Assembly: GCA_035574235.1 (NCBI GenBank)
Contig: DATLZA010000099.1
Coordinates: forward strand, 1-48,858
Reading direction: 5' to 3'
Length of the DNA: 48,858 bases
Origin: Planctomycetota bacterium
GTDB lineage: Bacteria > Planctomycetota > MHYJ01 > JACPRB01
Shown here: in pieces, positions 15,892 to 24,597 of the stretch
How positions within the stretch are numbered: the stretch's first letter is position 1
How the letters are laid out: every line of letters begins with the position of its first letter
Notes under the pieces: model-generated
Told to the model about the DNA's origin: nothing
Database searches by the model: none
Seen by the model: only the letters and a program-made list of their open reading frames with translations
Position numbers and translations under genes: made by a program

Positions 15892-17031
15892 TTACCGGCG
15901 GCGTCCGCCTTCGCTGGCGATCGCCCGCGTGGCCTTCTTGAGAAAGAGAATGGCGAAGCAGGTATCCCAGGTGCCCTCCTCCGGCTTGTCGCCCCGGTTC
16001 CAGGAGCCGTCGGCCTTCTGCTGTTTAAGGAGGAGTTGCGCGCCCTTGAGATACCAGTCGTGATCTCCGAACTTGTCGGTCCCGTAGAGCATGCCCGCGC
16101 GCTCCAGGCCGTACATGTAGTAATAGTTCGAGTTCACGGTGAAGTGCTTGGCCAGCCAGTTGTACCCCGCCTTGACGACGGGATCCTTTTTCCAGTCCCG
16201 GCCCATCATGTAGTTGTAGATGCAGACCGCGCCGAGAGCGCCGGCCGTCATGGCATGGTAGGGTTTCCGGTCGTCCACGGCGGGCGAACGGTAGTTCCAT
16301 CCCTGCGTCTTTCCGCCGTCGCCGGAAGCGACGTCGTTTTTGCCCGCCCCGCCTTCGTCGGGGTGCTGGCTTTCGACCCACCACTTGTAGGCCAGGTACA
16401 CCGTTTCTTCCGGAACATCGACGCCGGCGTCGTAGCAGGCGCGCAAGCCCAAGGCCGCGTACTGGGAATTCGAATTGTCCCCTGAAGCCGGTCCCACAGG
16501 CTTCCCCTTGGATACTTTCAACCGTTGCCGGACTTTGGGCTTCTCCCGCTCGGCGCCGAATTCGCGCACGCCCTTGGTGGGCGCGGGAGGCTTGAGCTCC
16601 TTGTCTCCGGAGGCGATGTTCTTGACCGCCTCCGTGGGTTTGCCGTAGGACCACTGGCCGTTCTGGCACTGGTTGTCCACGAGGAACTGGGCGCACTGGG
16701 CGATCCGCCACTGGAAAGTCACGCGGTCCAGCTCCTCCAGGCACATGGCCAGCAGGGCCACTTTGTAGGTGTGTTCGAGGGGCGCCTCCATGACATTCTT
16801 GAAGAGTTTCTGGAAGTGCTCGTCCCGCTCGGACACGCCGGCGTGGATGAAGGTCAGGAGAATCAGCTCGTCGCAGTTCGTGTTGAGGTGTCCGCCGGTG
16901 GAAGGAGCGGTACGCAGCCAGGCGACGCCGCGACGGATGGCTTCGTCGATATTCCGCTGGCTCAGACCATTCCCGTCCTGAGCGCCCGCGACCGACCCGA
17001 GAAAGAGAAAGACCCCCGCCACGTATCGCAT
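15892..17031 (-). CDS. Prenyltransferase/squalene-cyclase-type alpha-toroid protein, secreted
   Basis: 379 residues with signal peptide (M-R-Y-V-A-G-V-F-L-F-L-G-S-V-A-G-A). Repeats of the QW type used by squalene and prenyl cyclases are visible, such as N-G-Q-W-S-Y-G near residue 130 and D-G-S-W-N-R-G near 345, in an alpha/alpha barrel of paired helices. No D-x-D-D cyclase motif is seen, so cyclase activity is unlikely. Planctomycetes carry many such proteins of unknown role. Residues about 140-190 are a charged lysine-rich insertion that interrupts the toroid. The ATG at 17031 follows a G-rich stretch; an in-frame ATG at 17043 is also possible. It converges with the CvpA-like gene and diverges from the glycosylase gene. 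Confidence 0.75.
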   Translation of the reverse strand: MRYVAGVFLFLGSVAGAQDGNGLSQRNIDEAIRRGVAWLRTAPSTGGHLNTNCDELILLTFIHAGVSERDEHFQKLFKNVMEAPLEHTYKVALLAMCLEELDRVTFQWRIAQCAQFLVDNQCQNGQWSYGKPTEAVKNIASGDKELKPPAPTKGVREFGAEREKPKVRQRLKVSKGKPVGPASGDNSNSQYAALGLRACYDAGVDVPEETVYLAYKWWVESQHPDEGGAGKNDVASGDGGKTQGWNYRSPAVDDRKPYHAMTAGALGAVCIYNYMMGRDWKKDPVVKAGYNWLAKHFTVNSNYYYMYGLERAGMLYGTDKFGDHDWYLKGAQLLLKQQKADGSWNRGDKPEEGTWDTCFAILFLKKATRAIASEGGRRR

Positions 17032-17201
17032 GCTCGCCCCCATCGGATATCCGGCCTTGGAACCCGCTCCGAACTCCGGAACAGGATCGAATTCAAGGGT
17101 ATCCTGTTTTCCTACGTCCCGCAAGGGGCCTCCCGTGACGCAAATCGAGAGCGGCTTCCGCGGAGCATAACGGTCCTCCCGGAGGGCGAATCTCCCAGAA
17201 A

Positions 17202-17216
17202 GGAGGCGTCCCCTCC
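17202..17216 (+). promoter_or_regulatory. Hairpin over AGGAGG upstream of the glycosylase gene
   Basis: GGAGG (17202-17206) and CCTCC (17212-17216) can pair with a 5-base loop. The AGGAGG is 16 bases from the GTG at 17223, so it may not be the working ribosome binding site; a second GAGG (17220-17223) suits the GTG at 17229. A further CCTCC/GGAGG pair lies just upstream (about 17175-17185). Confidence 0.3.
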
Positions 17217-17222
17217 GCTGAG

Positions 17223-17879
17223 GTGTCTGTGGAAGAGCAGCCGACCCCGCCGCGTGGAGGGCCGAAGGCGCCCCAGGACCTTCCTCCTTCCGACTCTGCC
17301 GAGCTCCGGCGGGAAGTGCTGGCGTGCGGCCGGTGCGGGCTGTCGGAAACAGCCGCGCAGGCCGTCCTGGGAACGGGCACCGTCGGCGCGCCGCTCATGT
17401 TCGTGGGGGAAGCGCCCGGACGGGAGGAAGACCGCGTGGGCGAGCCCTTCGTGGGAAGGGCCGGCCAACTCCTCAATCGCGCGCTCGAGAAGCTGGGCGT
17501 CGCCCGCTCGCAGGTCTACATCACCAACGTGGTCAAGTACCGCCCGCCGGAAAACCGCCTCCCCCGTGCGGCCGAGATCCGGGCTTGCATGACGCACCTT
17601 CGGCGCGAGATCGCCCTGGTGCGCCCGAAGGTCATCTGCGCGCTGGGCACGGTCGCCGCTCAGGCGCTTCTGGACACGAAGGAAAGCCTCGCCCGGCTCC
17701 GCGGCCGGCACGTCGAAGTTCATGGCGTGCGGGTCCTGCCGACGTTTCATCCCGCCTACATTCTCCGGTCGATGGAATACTCGCGCGCCGCGCTCCAGGC
17801 GTTCGAGGCGGACCTCCGGCGGGCCTGCCGGGACGCCGGTCTCCTGGGGGACCTCGAGGCGCGCGGGGGCGCGCTGTAG
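17223..17879 (+). CDS. Uracil-DNA glycosylase, family 4 (iron-sulfur type)
   Basis: 218 residues. It removes uracil from DNA, the first step of base excision repair. The family 4 signature is clear: four cysteines for a 4Fe-4S cluster (Cys35, Cys38, Cys122, Cys139, in C-x2-C and the later pair), the active-site motif G-E-A-P-G-R-E-E-D near residue 63, P-F-V-G-R-A-G-Q-L-L, N-V-V-K-Y-R-P-P and F-H-P-A-Y-I-L-R near 175. The first 25 residues are a proline-rich extension outside the fold. The start is uncertain: GTG at 17223, or GTG at 17229, which has GAGG 5 bases upstream. It looks like a stand-alone housekeeping gene between unrelated neighbours. Confidence 0.93.
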   Translation: MSVEEQPTPPRGGPKAPQDLPPSDSAELRREVLACGRCGLSETAAQAVLGTGTVGAPLMFVGEAPGREEDRVGEPFVGRAGQLLNRALEKLGVARSQVYITNVVKYRPPENRLPRAAEIRACMTHLRREIALVRPKVICALGTVAAQALLDTKESLARLRGRHVEVHGVRVLPTFHPAYILRSMEYSRAALQAFEADLRRACRDAGLLGDLEARGGAL

Positions 17880-17976
17880 AAGCTCCCTAACGGATGCTTC
17901 GGTCGTCCCGCCGCCGGGATCTTGCCCCCGGACGCGCGCCGCGATAAGCTCGCCTCTGCGCCGCCCGCCGCCGGCG

Positions 17977-17982
17977 TATAAA
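17977..17982 (+). promoter_or_regulatory. -10-like TATAAA before first propeller pair
   Basis: TATAAA is an AT-rich island in a 131-base GC-rich gap and lies 28 bases before the ATG at 18011. No -35 match is seen at normal distance, so this is only a candidate. Confidence 0.3.
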
Positions 17983-18010
17983 GGGGAGAACAGGAAACGC
18001 AGGGGGACCC

Positions 18011-19261
18011 ATGAACGCGAACCTTTACTCGCGCGCCGCCGCCCTGGCCGCGGCGCTGATCCTGGCCGGACGCGCCGCCGCGCAGGACTGGCCTGGCTGG
18101 CGCGGACCCGCCCGCGACGGGCGCCTGGCGGGCTTCCAGCCGCCCGCCCGATGGCCCGAAAAGCTCGAACGCGCCTGGCAGGTCCAGGTCGGCGGCGGCC
18201 ATGCCACCCCCGCGCTGGTCGCCGGTCGCCTCTACGTGCACGCCCGACAGGGAGAAGACGAAGTCGTCCTCTGCCTCGACGCGGAAACCGGCAAGGAAAT
18301 CTGGAAGGACCGCGTCCCCGCCCCCTACAAGCCCGAGCCTTCGGCCGAGTCTCACGGAACCGGCCCCTTCGCCTCGCCGGCCGTCGCCGACGGACGCGTC
18401 TTCACGTTCGGCATCACCGGCATCCTGTCGTGCCTGGACGCCGCCACGGGAAAGGTCCTCTGGCGCCAGGACTTCCGGGATCGCTTCCCCAAGCCCTGGC
18501 CCGAGTGGGGCGCGGCCGCCTCGCCCCTGGTGGACCGCGGCCTCTTGATCGTCCAGGCGGGCGGAAAAAACAAAGGGGCGGTGCTCGCGCTTGAGGCCGG
18601 CACGGGCAAGGTCCGCTGGAGCTGGGACGGCGACGGCCCGGGCTACGCCTCCCCCGTGGCGGCCGAGATCGGCGGCAAACGCCAAATCCTCACCCAGACC
18701 CAGAACCACGCCGTCGGACTTTCGGCCGAGGACGGAAGGCTTCTCTGGAAAATCGAATACAAGACCGAGTACGAACAGAATTCCGTGACGCCCGTGGTCC
18801 TGGACAACCTCGTCATCCTGTCGGGCTACCGCCGCGGGGTTACGGCCTGGCGCCTGGAAGGCGAAAGTCCCGCCCAGGCCTGGCACACGGACGAGGTGTC
18901 GATGTACATGAGCACCCCCCTCCTCAAGGGCGACCGGCTTTTCGGCTTCAGCGAAAAGCGCCGCGGCCAGTTCTTCTGCCTGAACGCCCGCACGGGGGAG
19001 ACGCTCTGGACGGGCGACGGGCGCCAGGGCGAAAACGCCGCCCTCCTCGACGCGGGAACCGCCATCCTCGCCCTGATCACCGAGGCGCCCAACCGCAAGG
19101 ACCCCGCGCAGCTCGTCGTCTTCGACGCCTCGGACAAGGACTACACCGAACGGGCGCGCTGGACCGTGGCCGACGGACCCGCCTGGGCCCATCCGGTCGT
19201 CTCGGGACGGACGATCTTCGTCAAGGACGGAACGTCCCTGGCCCGCTGGACGATCCCATGA
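18011..19261 (+). CDS. PQQ-like beta-propeller protein 1
   Basis: 416 residues with signal peptide ending A-G-R-A-A-A-Q. The mature start is D-W-P-G-W-R-G-P-A-R-D-G, the signature that opens nearly all propellers in this window. Blade motifs of the A-x-T-G-K-x-x-W kind are seen five times: D-A-E-T-G-K-E-I-W, D-A-A-T-G-K-V-L-W, E-A-G-T-G-K-V-R-W, S-A-E-D-G-R-L-L-W and N-A-R-T-G-E-T-L-W. The fold is a 7- or 8-bladed propeller like BamB or quinoprotein dehydrogenases. Residues for binding PQQ and calcium are not evident, so it should not be called an enzyme. It is coupled by ATGA (19258-19261) to the next propeller gene. Confidence 0.88.
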   Translation: MNANLYSRAAALAAALILAGRAAAQDWPGWRGPARDGRLAGFQPPARWPEKLERAWQVQVGGGHATPALVAGRLYVHARQGEDEVVLCLDAETGKEIWKDRVPAPYKPEPSAESHGTGPFASPAVADGRVFTFGITGILSCLDAATGKVLWRQDFRDRFPKPWPEWGAAASPLVDRGLLIVQAGGKNKGAVLALEAGTGKVRWSWDGDGPGYASPVAAEIGGKRQILTQTQNHAVGLSAEDGRLLWKIEYKTEYEQNSVTPVVLDNLVILSGYRRGVTAWRLEGESPAQAWHTDEVSMYMSTPLLKGDRLFGFSEKRRGQFFCLNARTGETLWTGDGRQGENAALLDAGTAILALITEAPNRKDPAQLVVFDASDKDYTERARWTVADGPAWAHPVVSGRTIFVKDGTSLARWTIP

Positions 19262-20484
19262 CGCGCGCGCTCGCTCTGGCGGCCCTGCTGGCCGTCCAGG
19301 ACGGCCCGATCCCATCGCCGGAACCCGGCTGGCCCCAGTGGCGCGGCCCCGGGCGCGACGGAATCTCGGCCGAAACCGGGCTTCTTCCCCGCTGGCCGGA
19401 GGCCGGCCCGCGCCTTCTCTGGAAAATCGACGCCCTCGGACGCGGCTGGTCCTCGCCGGTCTTCGGCGGCGGGCGCCTGTACATCACCGGCGACGCGGGA
19501 AACGAGGTCGCGCTCTACGCCTTCGACCTGGAAGGCAAGCCTCTCTGGCGCGCGACCAACGGACCCGCCTGGAAAGGCCCGTATCCCGGCGCCCGCGCGG
19601 CGATGGCGTTCTCCGAGGGGCGCCTCTACCACATGAACGCCCACGGACGGGTCGCGTGCCTCGACGCCGCTTCCGGACGAGAGCTCTGGGCCGTCAACGT
19701 CCTGGAGCGCTTCGAAGGATCCAACATCACCTGGGGCCTGAGCGAATGTCTGCTCGTCGACGGCCCGCGCCTCATCGTCACCCCCGGCGGCCGCGCGGCG
19801 CTTTTGGCGGCGCTCGACAAGACCGACGGCCGCACGCTCTGGACCATGGAGGCGCTCGCCGGCGACACCGCCACCTACGCGTCGCCGATTCTTGTGCGCC
19901 ACGCCGGACGAAGGCTCCTCATCAGCTGCTCCTCCAGGCACGGCTTCGGCGTGGACGCGGATACGGGCCGGCTCCTCTGGACGGTGCCGATGAAAACCCC
20001 TTACGACGTCAACGCCTCGACGCCCGTCTACGGCGACGGACAGGTCCACTTCGGAACGCCGTACGCGACGATCGGCTGCTATCGGCTTCTCGACGACGGC
20101 GCCCGCGTGGAGCGCGTCTGGGACACGCCCTTCGACACGTGCACCGGAAGCTGGATCCTTCGCGACGGCGTCCTCTACGGAGGCGGATACCGGGAATTCA
20201 AGCACTGGATCGCGGTGGACTGGAAGACGGGCCGTAAGCGCGCGGAGCTCGACGCGCTGCGCAGCGGATCGGCCGTCTGGGCGGACGGCCGCCTGTATGC
20301 CCTGGGCGAGGACGGCCGGGCGGCCCTCGTCACGCCCGCGGCGGAGGGCTTTTCGATCGCCGGCTCGTTCTCCCTGACGCCCCGCCGGGTGAACGACGCG
20401 TGGGCTCACCCGGTGCTCCTCGACGGCCGGCTCTACCTGCGCTATCACGACACCTTGAGCTGTTACGACGTCCGGGCGCGCTGA
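19258..20484 (+). CDS. PQQ-like beta-propeller protein 2
   Basis: 408 residues with a short signal peptide (M-T-R-A-L-A-L-A-A-L-L-A-V-Q). Mature start: G-W-P-Q-W-R-G-P-G-R-D-G-I-S, followed by the L-L-P-R-W-P-E-A-G-P element shared in form with proteins 6, 7 and 8. Blade motifs: D-A-A-S-G-R-E-L-W, D-K-T-D-G-R-T-L-W, D-A-D-T-G-R-L-L-W and D-W-K-T-G-R. It ends with W-A-H-P-V-L-L-D-G-R-L-Y-L-R and C-Y-D-V-R-A-R, also shared with proteins 6 and 7, which links it to that subgroup although the genes are 5 kb apart. Its stop is 6 bases from the convergent protein 3. Confidence 0.88.
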   Translation: MTRALALAALLAVQDGPIPSPEPGWPQWRGPGRDGISAETGLLPRWPEAGPRLLWKIDALGRGWSSPVFGGGRLYITGDAGNEVALYAFDLEGKPLWRATNGPAWKGPYPGARAAMAFSEGRLYHMNAHGRVACLDAASGRELWAVNVLERFEGSNITWGLSECLLVDGPRLIVTPGGRAALLAALDKTDGRTLWTMEALAGDTATYASPILVRHAGRRLLISCSSRHGFGVDADTGRLLWTVPMKTPYDVNASTPVYGDGQVHFGTPYATIGCYRLLDDGARVERVWDTPFDTCTGSWILRDGVLYGGGYREFKHWIAVDWKTGRKRAELDALRSGSAVWADGRLYALGEDGRAALVTPAAEGFSIAGSFSLTPRRVNDAWAHPVLLDGRLYLRYHDTLSCYDVRAR

Positions 20485-20490
20485 CGGAGG

Positions 20491-21918
20491 TCAGCGCTCC
20501 GCCGCGATCGCGTAGAGCACGGAGTCGCCGGCCACGTAGAGCGTCCCCCCGGCCGCCGTCACCGAGCCGTGGCCGCACTTGGGCAGCGTGTTCCTGGCCA
20601 GGACCTTCTTCTCGCGGCCCGCCGCCAGGACAAGGACGTCCCCGTCTCCGTTGCGGAGGTAGACCTTCCCGTCGGCCACGAGCGGCGAACCCCATACGGT
20701 GGAAAGAAGATCGTGTTTCCAGACCCGCCGGCCCGTCTCGAGCTCCAGACAGTTGAGGAATCCGTCCTGCTCGACCGCGTAGACGAGGCCGTCGTGGACG
20801 GCCGCCATCGAAAGGCTGCGGCCGAAGTCCTCCCCCGCCAGGCGCCAGAGCTCGGCCGTCCCGGTAACGTCGCCGCTCCGGCGGGCATCGATCGCCCGGA
20901 GACATCCCGGCGGGCCCGACGTGTCGGTATCCCGGCCCACCGCGATCAGAACCCGGTCGCCGGCGTAGACCGGCGTGGCGATGAGCGTATTGTCCGTCTC
21001 CGGCTTTCCATCGGGTCCGCGCTTCTCATGGGCCTTGCAGTCGAACTTCCAGAGGAGCTTCCCCGAGCGCGGCTCGAAGGCGTACAGCCATCCGTCCCCT
21101 CCCGGGAACGCCACCTGGGGGCGGCCGTCCACCACCCCGTACGCGGGCGAGCCCCACTGAGCCTCCATGATCCGGTCGCCGGGAGATGCGTCCTGCCAGA
21201 CCAGCTTTCCCGTGGCCGCCTCCACGGCGATAAAGCTCGGCGCCTTGGGATTCTTGACCGTCCGCGTCTCATGGTCGGCGGAATGCCCCGTGACGACGAA
21301 GACGAGGCCGTCCACGACGACCGGGGAGGAGGCCGACGCCTGGTTGGGAGCCACGCCGAGATCGCGCTTCATGTCGAGGATCCACACGAAATCGGCGTCG
21401 TGCGGCCCCGTCGCGCGCTCGGAGGCGTAGGGCCCGTCGTTTTCCCCGTCCGCGAACCCCTCGACGTCGGCGCAGACGAGCTCGGCGCGGTTGCTGACGT
21501 AGTAGACGCGGTCGCCCGCGACGCAGGGGGTCGAGCAGATGCCGATCTTGGGCCAGTCCTCCTTTTCTCCGCCGGGGAGTTTCTCGTGCGACGCCTGCCA
21601 GAGGAAGGCGCCGTCGGCGGCGGCGAACGCCATGAGGACGCCGCGGTCCCCCTGGATGGCCGGATTGCGCGGCCGCTCGTTGTTCGTGCCCACGAAGACG
21701 CGTCCGCCGGCGACGACGGGGTTGGAATAGGTCTGCGTTCCCAGGTCGGCGGTCCATTTGATGTTCTTCTTCGGCTGGGCGCTCCAGGAGACGGGGAGTC
21801 CCCGCTCCGCGGAGGTCATGTTCCGGTCGGCGCGGCCGCCGAACATGGGCCAGTCGCCGGCCCGGACCGTCAGAGCCCCCGCGGCCGCCAGGACAAAGGT
21901 CAGCGCCGTTCGCCTCAC
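20491..21918 (-). CDS. PQQ-like beta-propeller protein 3 (G-T-N-N-E subtype)
   Basis: 475 residues from the GTG at 21918, which overlaps the upstream stop by 4 bases (GTGA). Signal peptide: V-R-R-T-A-L-T-F-V-L-A-A-A-G-A-L. Instead of W-R-G-P it opens with D-W-P-M-F-G-G-R-A-D-R-N-M-T-S and has V-F-V-G-T-N-N-E, I-G-I-C-S-T-P and D-G-E-N-D insertions. The protein at 37985 shares all of these, so the two form a separate subtype. Blade motifs: A-A-A-D-G-A-F-L-W, E-A-A-T-G-K-L-V-W, E-P-R-S-G-K-L-L-W and E-L-E-T-G-R-R-V-W. Longer upstream readings of the frame cross the neighbour gene and are discarded. Role unknown; likely secreted or periplasmic. Confidence 0.87.
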   Translation of the reverse strand: MRRTALTFVLAAAGALTVRAGDWPMFGGRADRNMTSAERGLPVSWSAQPKKNIKWTADLGTQTYSNPVVAGGRVFVGTNNERPRNPAIQGDRGVLMAFAAADGAFLWQASHEKLPGGEKEDWPKIGICSTPCVAGDRVYYVSNRAELVCADVEGFADGENDGPYASERATGPHDADFVWILDMKRDLGVAPNQASASSPVVVDGLVFVVTGHSADHETRTVKNPKAPSFIAVEAATGKLVWQDASPGDRIMEAQWGSPAYGVVDGRPQVAFPGGDGWLYAFEPRSGKLLWKFDCKAHEKRGPDGKPETDNTLIATPVYAGDRVLIAVGRDTDTSGPPGCLRAIDARRSGDVTGTAELWRLAGEDFGRSLSMAAVHDGLVYAVEQDGFLNCLELETGRRVWKHDLLSTVWGSPLVADGKVYLRNGDGDVLVLAAGREKKVLARNTLPKCGHGSVTAAGGTLYVAGDSVLYAIAAER

Positions 21919-23147
21919 GGGGCCCCCACGCAGACGAGGTGAGTAAAGGTGCGGAAGTAAAGACGCGCGCCGTCCACGACCGGAGGCGTATGGGTCCCTT
22001 CGCCCAGCGGATTGCGGGCCACGACCTTGAAGGCGTCGGCCGCCTCCCAGACGGCGCATTCGCCCTGCTTGGACGGAGCGTAGATCTTCCCGTCCACCGC
22101 GATGGGGGAGGCGAAAAAGGCCCCGCCGAGCCGTTCGCTCCAGACGACGCGTCCCGTGGCCGCCTCAAGACAGGTGGCCACTCCGTTGTCGCTCACGGTA
22201 AAAAGCCGCTCCCCGAGGGCCAGCGGCGTGGGGACGTAAGGCGCTCCGGTCCGGACCGTGTAGGCCTGGTGCGTCGAGGTCACGTCCCCGCGGCCGCCGA
22301 GCCGGACCGCCGCAAGGTACATGCCCCCGCCGCCCGAGCCGCAGGTGCCGAAGACGAGATCCCCCGCCACCACCGGCGAGGAAACGGCCCGCTTGTCGAA
22401 GACCCGCGCCTCCCAGAGGGGCGCCCCCGTGCGCGGGTCGAGGCTCGAGATGCCATGAGCCTCGCTGGTCAGAAGCAGTTCGGGCGGGAATCCCTTCCGC
22501 TCCAGGACGCACGGAGTGCTGTAGGCGGCTCCCTGCTCCTTGGGGCGACGCGGGGAGCGCCACACGGCCCGGCCCGTGCGCACGTCGAGCGCGACCACGA
22601 AGCTCTCCCCGTCCTGATCGTTGGGCACGATGAGTTTTCCGTCGTGGAGGATGGGCGATCCTCCCTGTCCGTGCTGCGCCTTGACGGGCCCGAGATTCAC
22701 GCTCCACAGCTCCTTGCCCTCGTGGTCGAAGGCCTTGACCAGAAACTGAGCGGCGGAAGCACACAGGGCGTACACCCGGTCCTTGTCCACCGCGGGCGTG
22801 CTCGAAGCGTACGTGGGGTTGCGTCCCTTGTCGTAGGACGGCAGGGCGACCTTGCGCGCCCAGAGCGTCCTGCCGTCGGACTTGCGCAGGCAAAGAAGCG
22901 TCCATTCGCGGCCGTCCTCCGACGCCGTGGGGACGAAGATCCGGTCGCCCCACACGACGGGCTGGGCGTCGCCCCGGCCCGGAACCGGCACGCGCCAGAC
23001 GTAATCGGAAGGTCCCCACTGAACGGGCGCGCCTTTGGCGGAGCTCACGCCCGTCCCGTTGGGCCCCCGGAACCGGGTCCATTCCTGCGCCGCCGCCTCG
23101 GCCGCCAGAACCACGAGCGCGCCCAGGATCGCCGCCGCCTGCCGCAT
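21915..23147 (-). CDS. PQQ-like beta-propeller protein 4
   Basis: 410 residues with signal peptide (M-R-Q-A-A-A-I-L-G-A-L-V-V-L-A-A-E-A-A-A-Q). AGGAGG lies 4 bases before the ATG. Mature start E-W-T-R-F-R-G-P-N-G-T-G-V-S. Blade motifs: K-S-D-G-R-T-L-W, D-V-R-T-G-R-A-V-W, D-P-R-T-G-A-P-L-W and E-A-A-T-G-R-V-V-W; a glycine-rich G-S-G-G-G-G loop near residue 275 and an L-G-G-R-G-D-V-T-S-T-H segment, which protein 5 also has as L-G-G-T-G-D-V-T-E-T-H. It starts 7 bases after protein 5 and overlaps protein 3, so 5, 4 and 3 form one operon. Confidence 0.88.
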   Translation of the reverse strand: MRQAAAILGALVVLAAEAAAQEWTRFRGPNGTGVSSAKGAPVQWGPSDYVWRVPVPGRGDAQPVVWGDRIFVPTASEDGREWTLLCLRKSDGRTLWARKVALPSYDKGRNPTYASSTPAVDKDRVYALCASAAQFLVKAFDHEGKELWSVNLGPVKAQHGQGGSPILHDGKLIVPNDQDGESFVVALDVRTGRAVWRSPRRPKEQGAAYSTPCVLERKGFPPELLLTSEAHGISSLDPRTGAPLWEARVFDKRAVSSPVVAGDLVFGTCGSGGGGMYLAAVRLGGRGDVTSTHQAYTVRTGAPYVPTPLALGERLFTVSDNGVATCLEAATGRVVWSERLGGAFFASPIAVDGKIYAPSKQGECAVWEAADAFKVVARNPLGEGTHTPPVVDGARLYFRTFTHLVCVGAP

Positions 23148-23154
23148 AAGCCTC

Positions 23155-24459
23155 CTATTCGCCGATGCAGTATACGTGCTGGAACGTACGGATGAAAATT
23201 TCGCCGTTCGACACGGCCGGCGTCGAGTTGCTCGGCTCCCCCAGCCGGTTGGCCGCCAGAAGCTCGAACCGCTCGGACGACGGCTTGAAGACCGCTGTCG
23301 TTCCGTTGCGGGCCGTCACGTAACAGCGCCCCGCGGCGTAAACGATCGATCCCCAGTATCCGCCCCCGACCCCGCGGTCCTGCCAGAGCGAGCGCCCGGT
23401 TTTGGGGTCCAGACACTCCAGCCGGTTCTCGAAGGGCAGGTAGACGTGCCCGTCCAGAAACACGCCGGAGCCGATGCTTTGCGGGTTTTCCTCCTTGTAC
23501 CAGAGGCGGTGGGTCTCCGTCACGTCGCCCGTGCCGCCCAGGCGGACCCCGAAGCCCGGCCCGCTGAAGCCGCCGATGTAGACCACGACGTCGCCGGCCA
23601 CCACGGGCGAGGAGTACGCCAGGTCGCCGCGGCCCCGCAGGCCGCCACACCACCACAGGATCGCCCCGTCCTTCGGATCGTAAGCCACCAGCCTCGTCGG
23701 CTGCGCGCAGAGGATCTGCTCGCGATCCCCCACCCGAACGACCGTCGGAGTGCACCACGAGCCCACCCACTTGCCCGCGGGATTCTTGTCCCCGAACCCT
23801 TCCGCCGCCCGCTTCGGGTCCAGTTCCAGGGGCTCGCCGGTCTTCCACAGTGTCTTTCCGGTGGCCGCGTCCAGGGCCACGAGAAAGACGTCCTTCCCCG
23901 GACTGCAATTGAGGACGACTTTTCCGTCGTGCAGGATCGGCGACCCGCCGTGGCCCCAGAGGTGGTAGAACTCGCCCAGGTCCCGGGACCAGAGTTCCTT
24001 GCCCGCAAAGTCGTAGCAGAAAAGACCCGCCGAGTCGTGCCAGACCACGACGCGCGCGCCGTCCGCGGCCGGCGTGGAACTGGAAGGGTAGTTCGTCTCG
24101 TGCCGATACCGCGGCCGGCCGGTCCCCTCGTCGGTTCTCCTGCGATTCTCGACCGTGCGGACCCAGAGCGTCCGGCCCGTGGCGCGGTCGAAGCAGTAAA
24201 GCGACCGGCGGCGGCCGTTGAGATCCTCGGGACAGGTGACGAAGACGCGGCCGTTGGAGACGATGGGGCTTCCGTTGCCGGGCTGGGGGAGCGGGGCCTT
24301 CCACTTCACGTTCCTGCCCGCGTCCCACTCCAAGGGCGCCGATTTCTCGGCGGAAAGGCCGTTTCCCGCCGGTCCCCGCCACGAAGGCCAGTCGTCCCCC
24401 CGGACGGTTCCGGCCAGGAGCAGGAGCCCGGCGGCGATCCGGCCCGCGTTCGCGCTCAT
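23155..24459 (-). CDS. PQQ-like beta-propeller protein 5, first of operon
   Basis: 434 residues with signal peptide (A-G-R-I-A-A-G-L-L-L-L-A-G-T-V-R-G). GGAGG lies 6 bases before the ATG. Mature start D-W-P-S-W-R-G-P-A-G-N-G-L-S. Blade motifs: D-R-A-T-G-R-T-L-W, D-A-A-T-G-K-T-L-W, D-P-K-D-G-A-I-L-W and D-P-K-T-G-R-S-L-W. The G-H-G-G-S-P-I-L-H-D-G-K segment recurs in protein 4 (G-Q-G-G-S-P-I-L-H-D-G-K), so these two are sister copies. It ends in a T-F-Q-H-V-Y-C-I-G strand that closes the propeller. It is divergent from protein 6 across a 138-base gap. Confidence 0.88.
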   Translation of the reverse strand: MSANAGRIAAGLLLLAGTVRGDDWPSWRGPAGNGLSAEKSAPLEWDAGRNVKWKAPLPQPGNGSPIVSNGRVFVTCPEDLNGRRRSLYCFDRATGRTLWVRTVENRRRTDEGTGRPRYRHETNYPSSSTPAADGARVVVWHDSAGLFCYDFAGKELWSRDLGEFYHLWGHGGSPILHDGKVVLNCSPGKDVFLVALDAATGKTLWKTGEPLELDPKRAAEGFGDKNPAGKWVGSWCTPTVVRVGDREQILCAQPTRLVAYDPKDGAILWWCGGLRGRGDLAYSSPVVAGDVVVYIGGFSGPGFGVRLGGTGDVTETHRLWYKEENPQSIGSGVFLDGHVYLPFENRLECLDPKTGRSLWQDRGVGGGYWGSIVYAAGRCYVTARNGTTAVFKPSSERFELLAANRLGEPSNSTPAVSNGEIFIRTFQHVYCIGE

Positions 24460-24565
24460 GCGTTACCTCCGCCCCGAAATCTCCGTCGGATCCCCAGAAA
24501 CTCTAACGCTCGCCGCCGCTGGATCTTGTCGGTTCGACGGCATCGCGGGAGGGTCGAGCGCCGTT

Positions 24566-24571
24566 TATAAG
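24566..24571 (+). promoter_or_regulatory. -10-like TATAAG before propeller run 6-8
   Basis: TATAAG (in TTTATAAGAATTAG) is the only AT-rich stretch of the 138-base divergent gap and lies 26 bases before the GTG at 24598. A -35 box is not evident. AGGAG at 24585-24589 is 8 bases from that GTG and decides the start. Confidence 0.35.
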
Positions 24572-24597
24572 AATTAGCAGAGTCAGGAGATGCTTCC

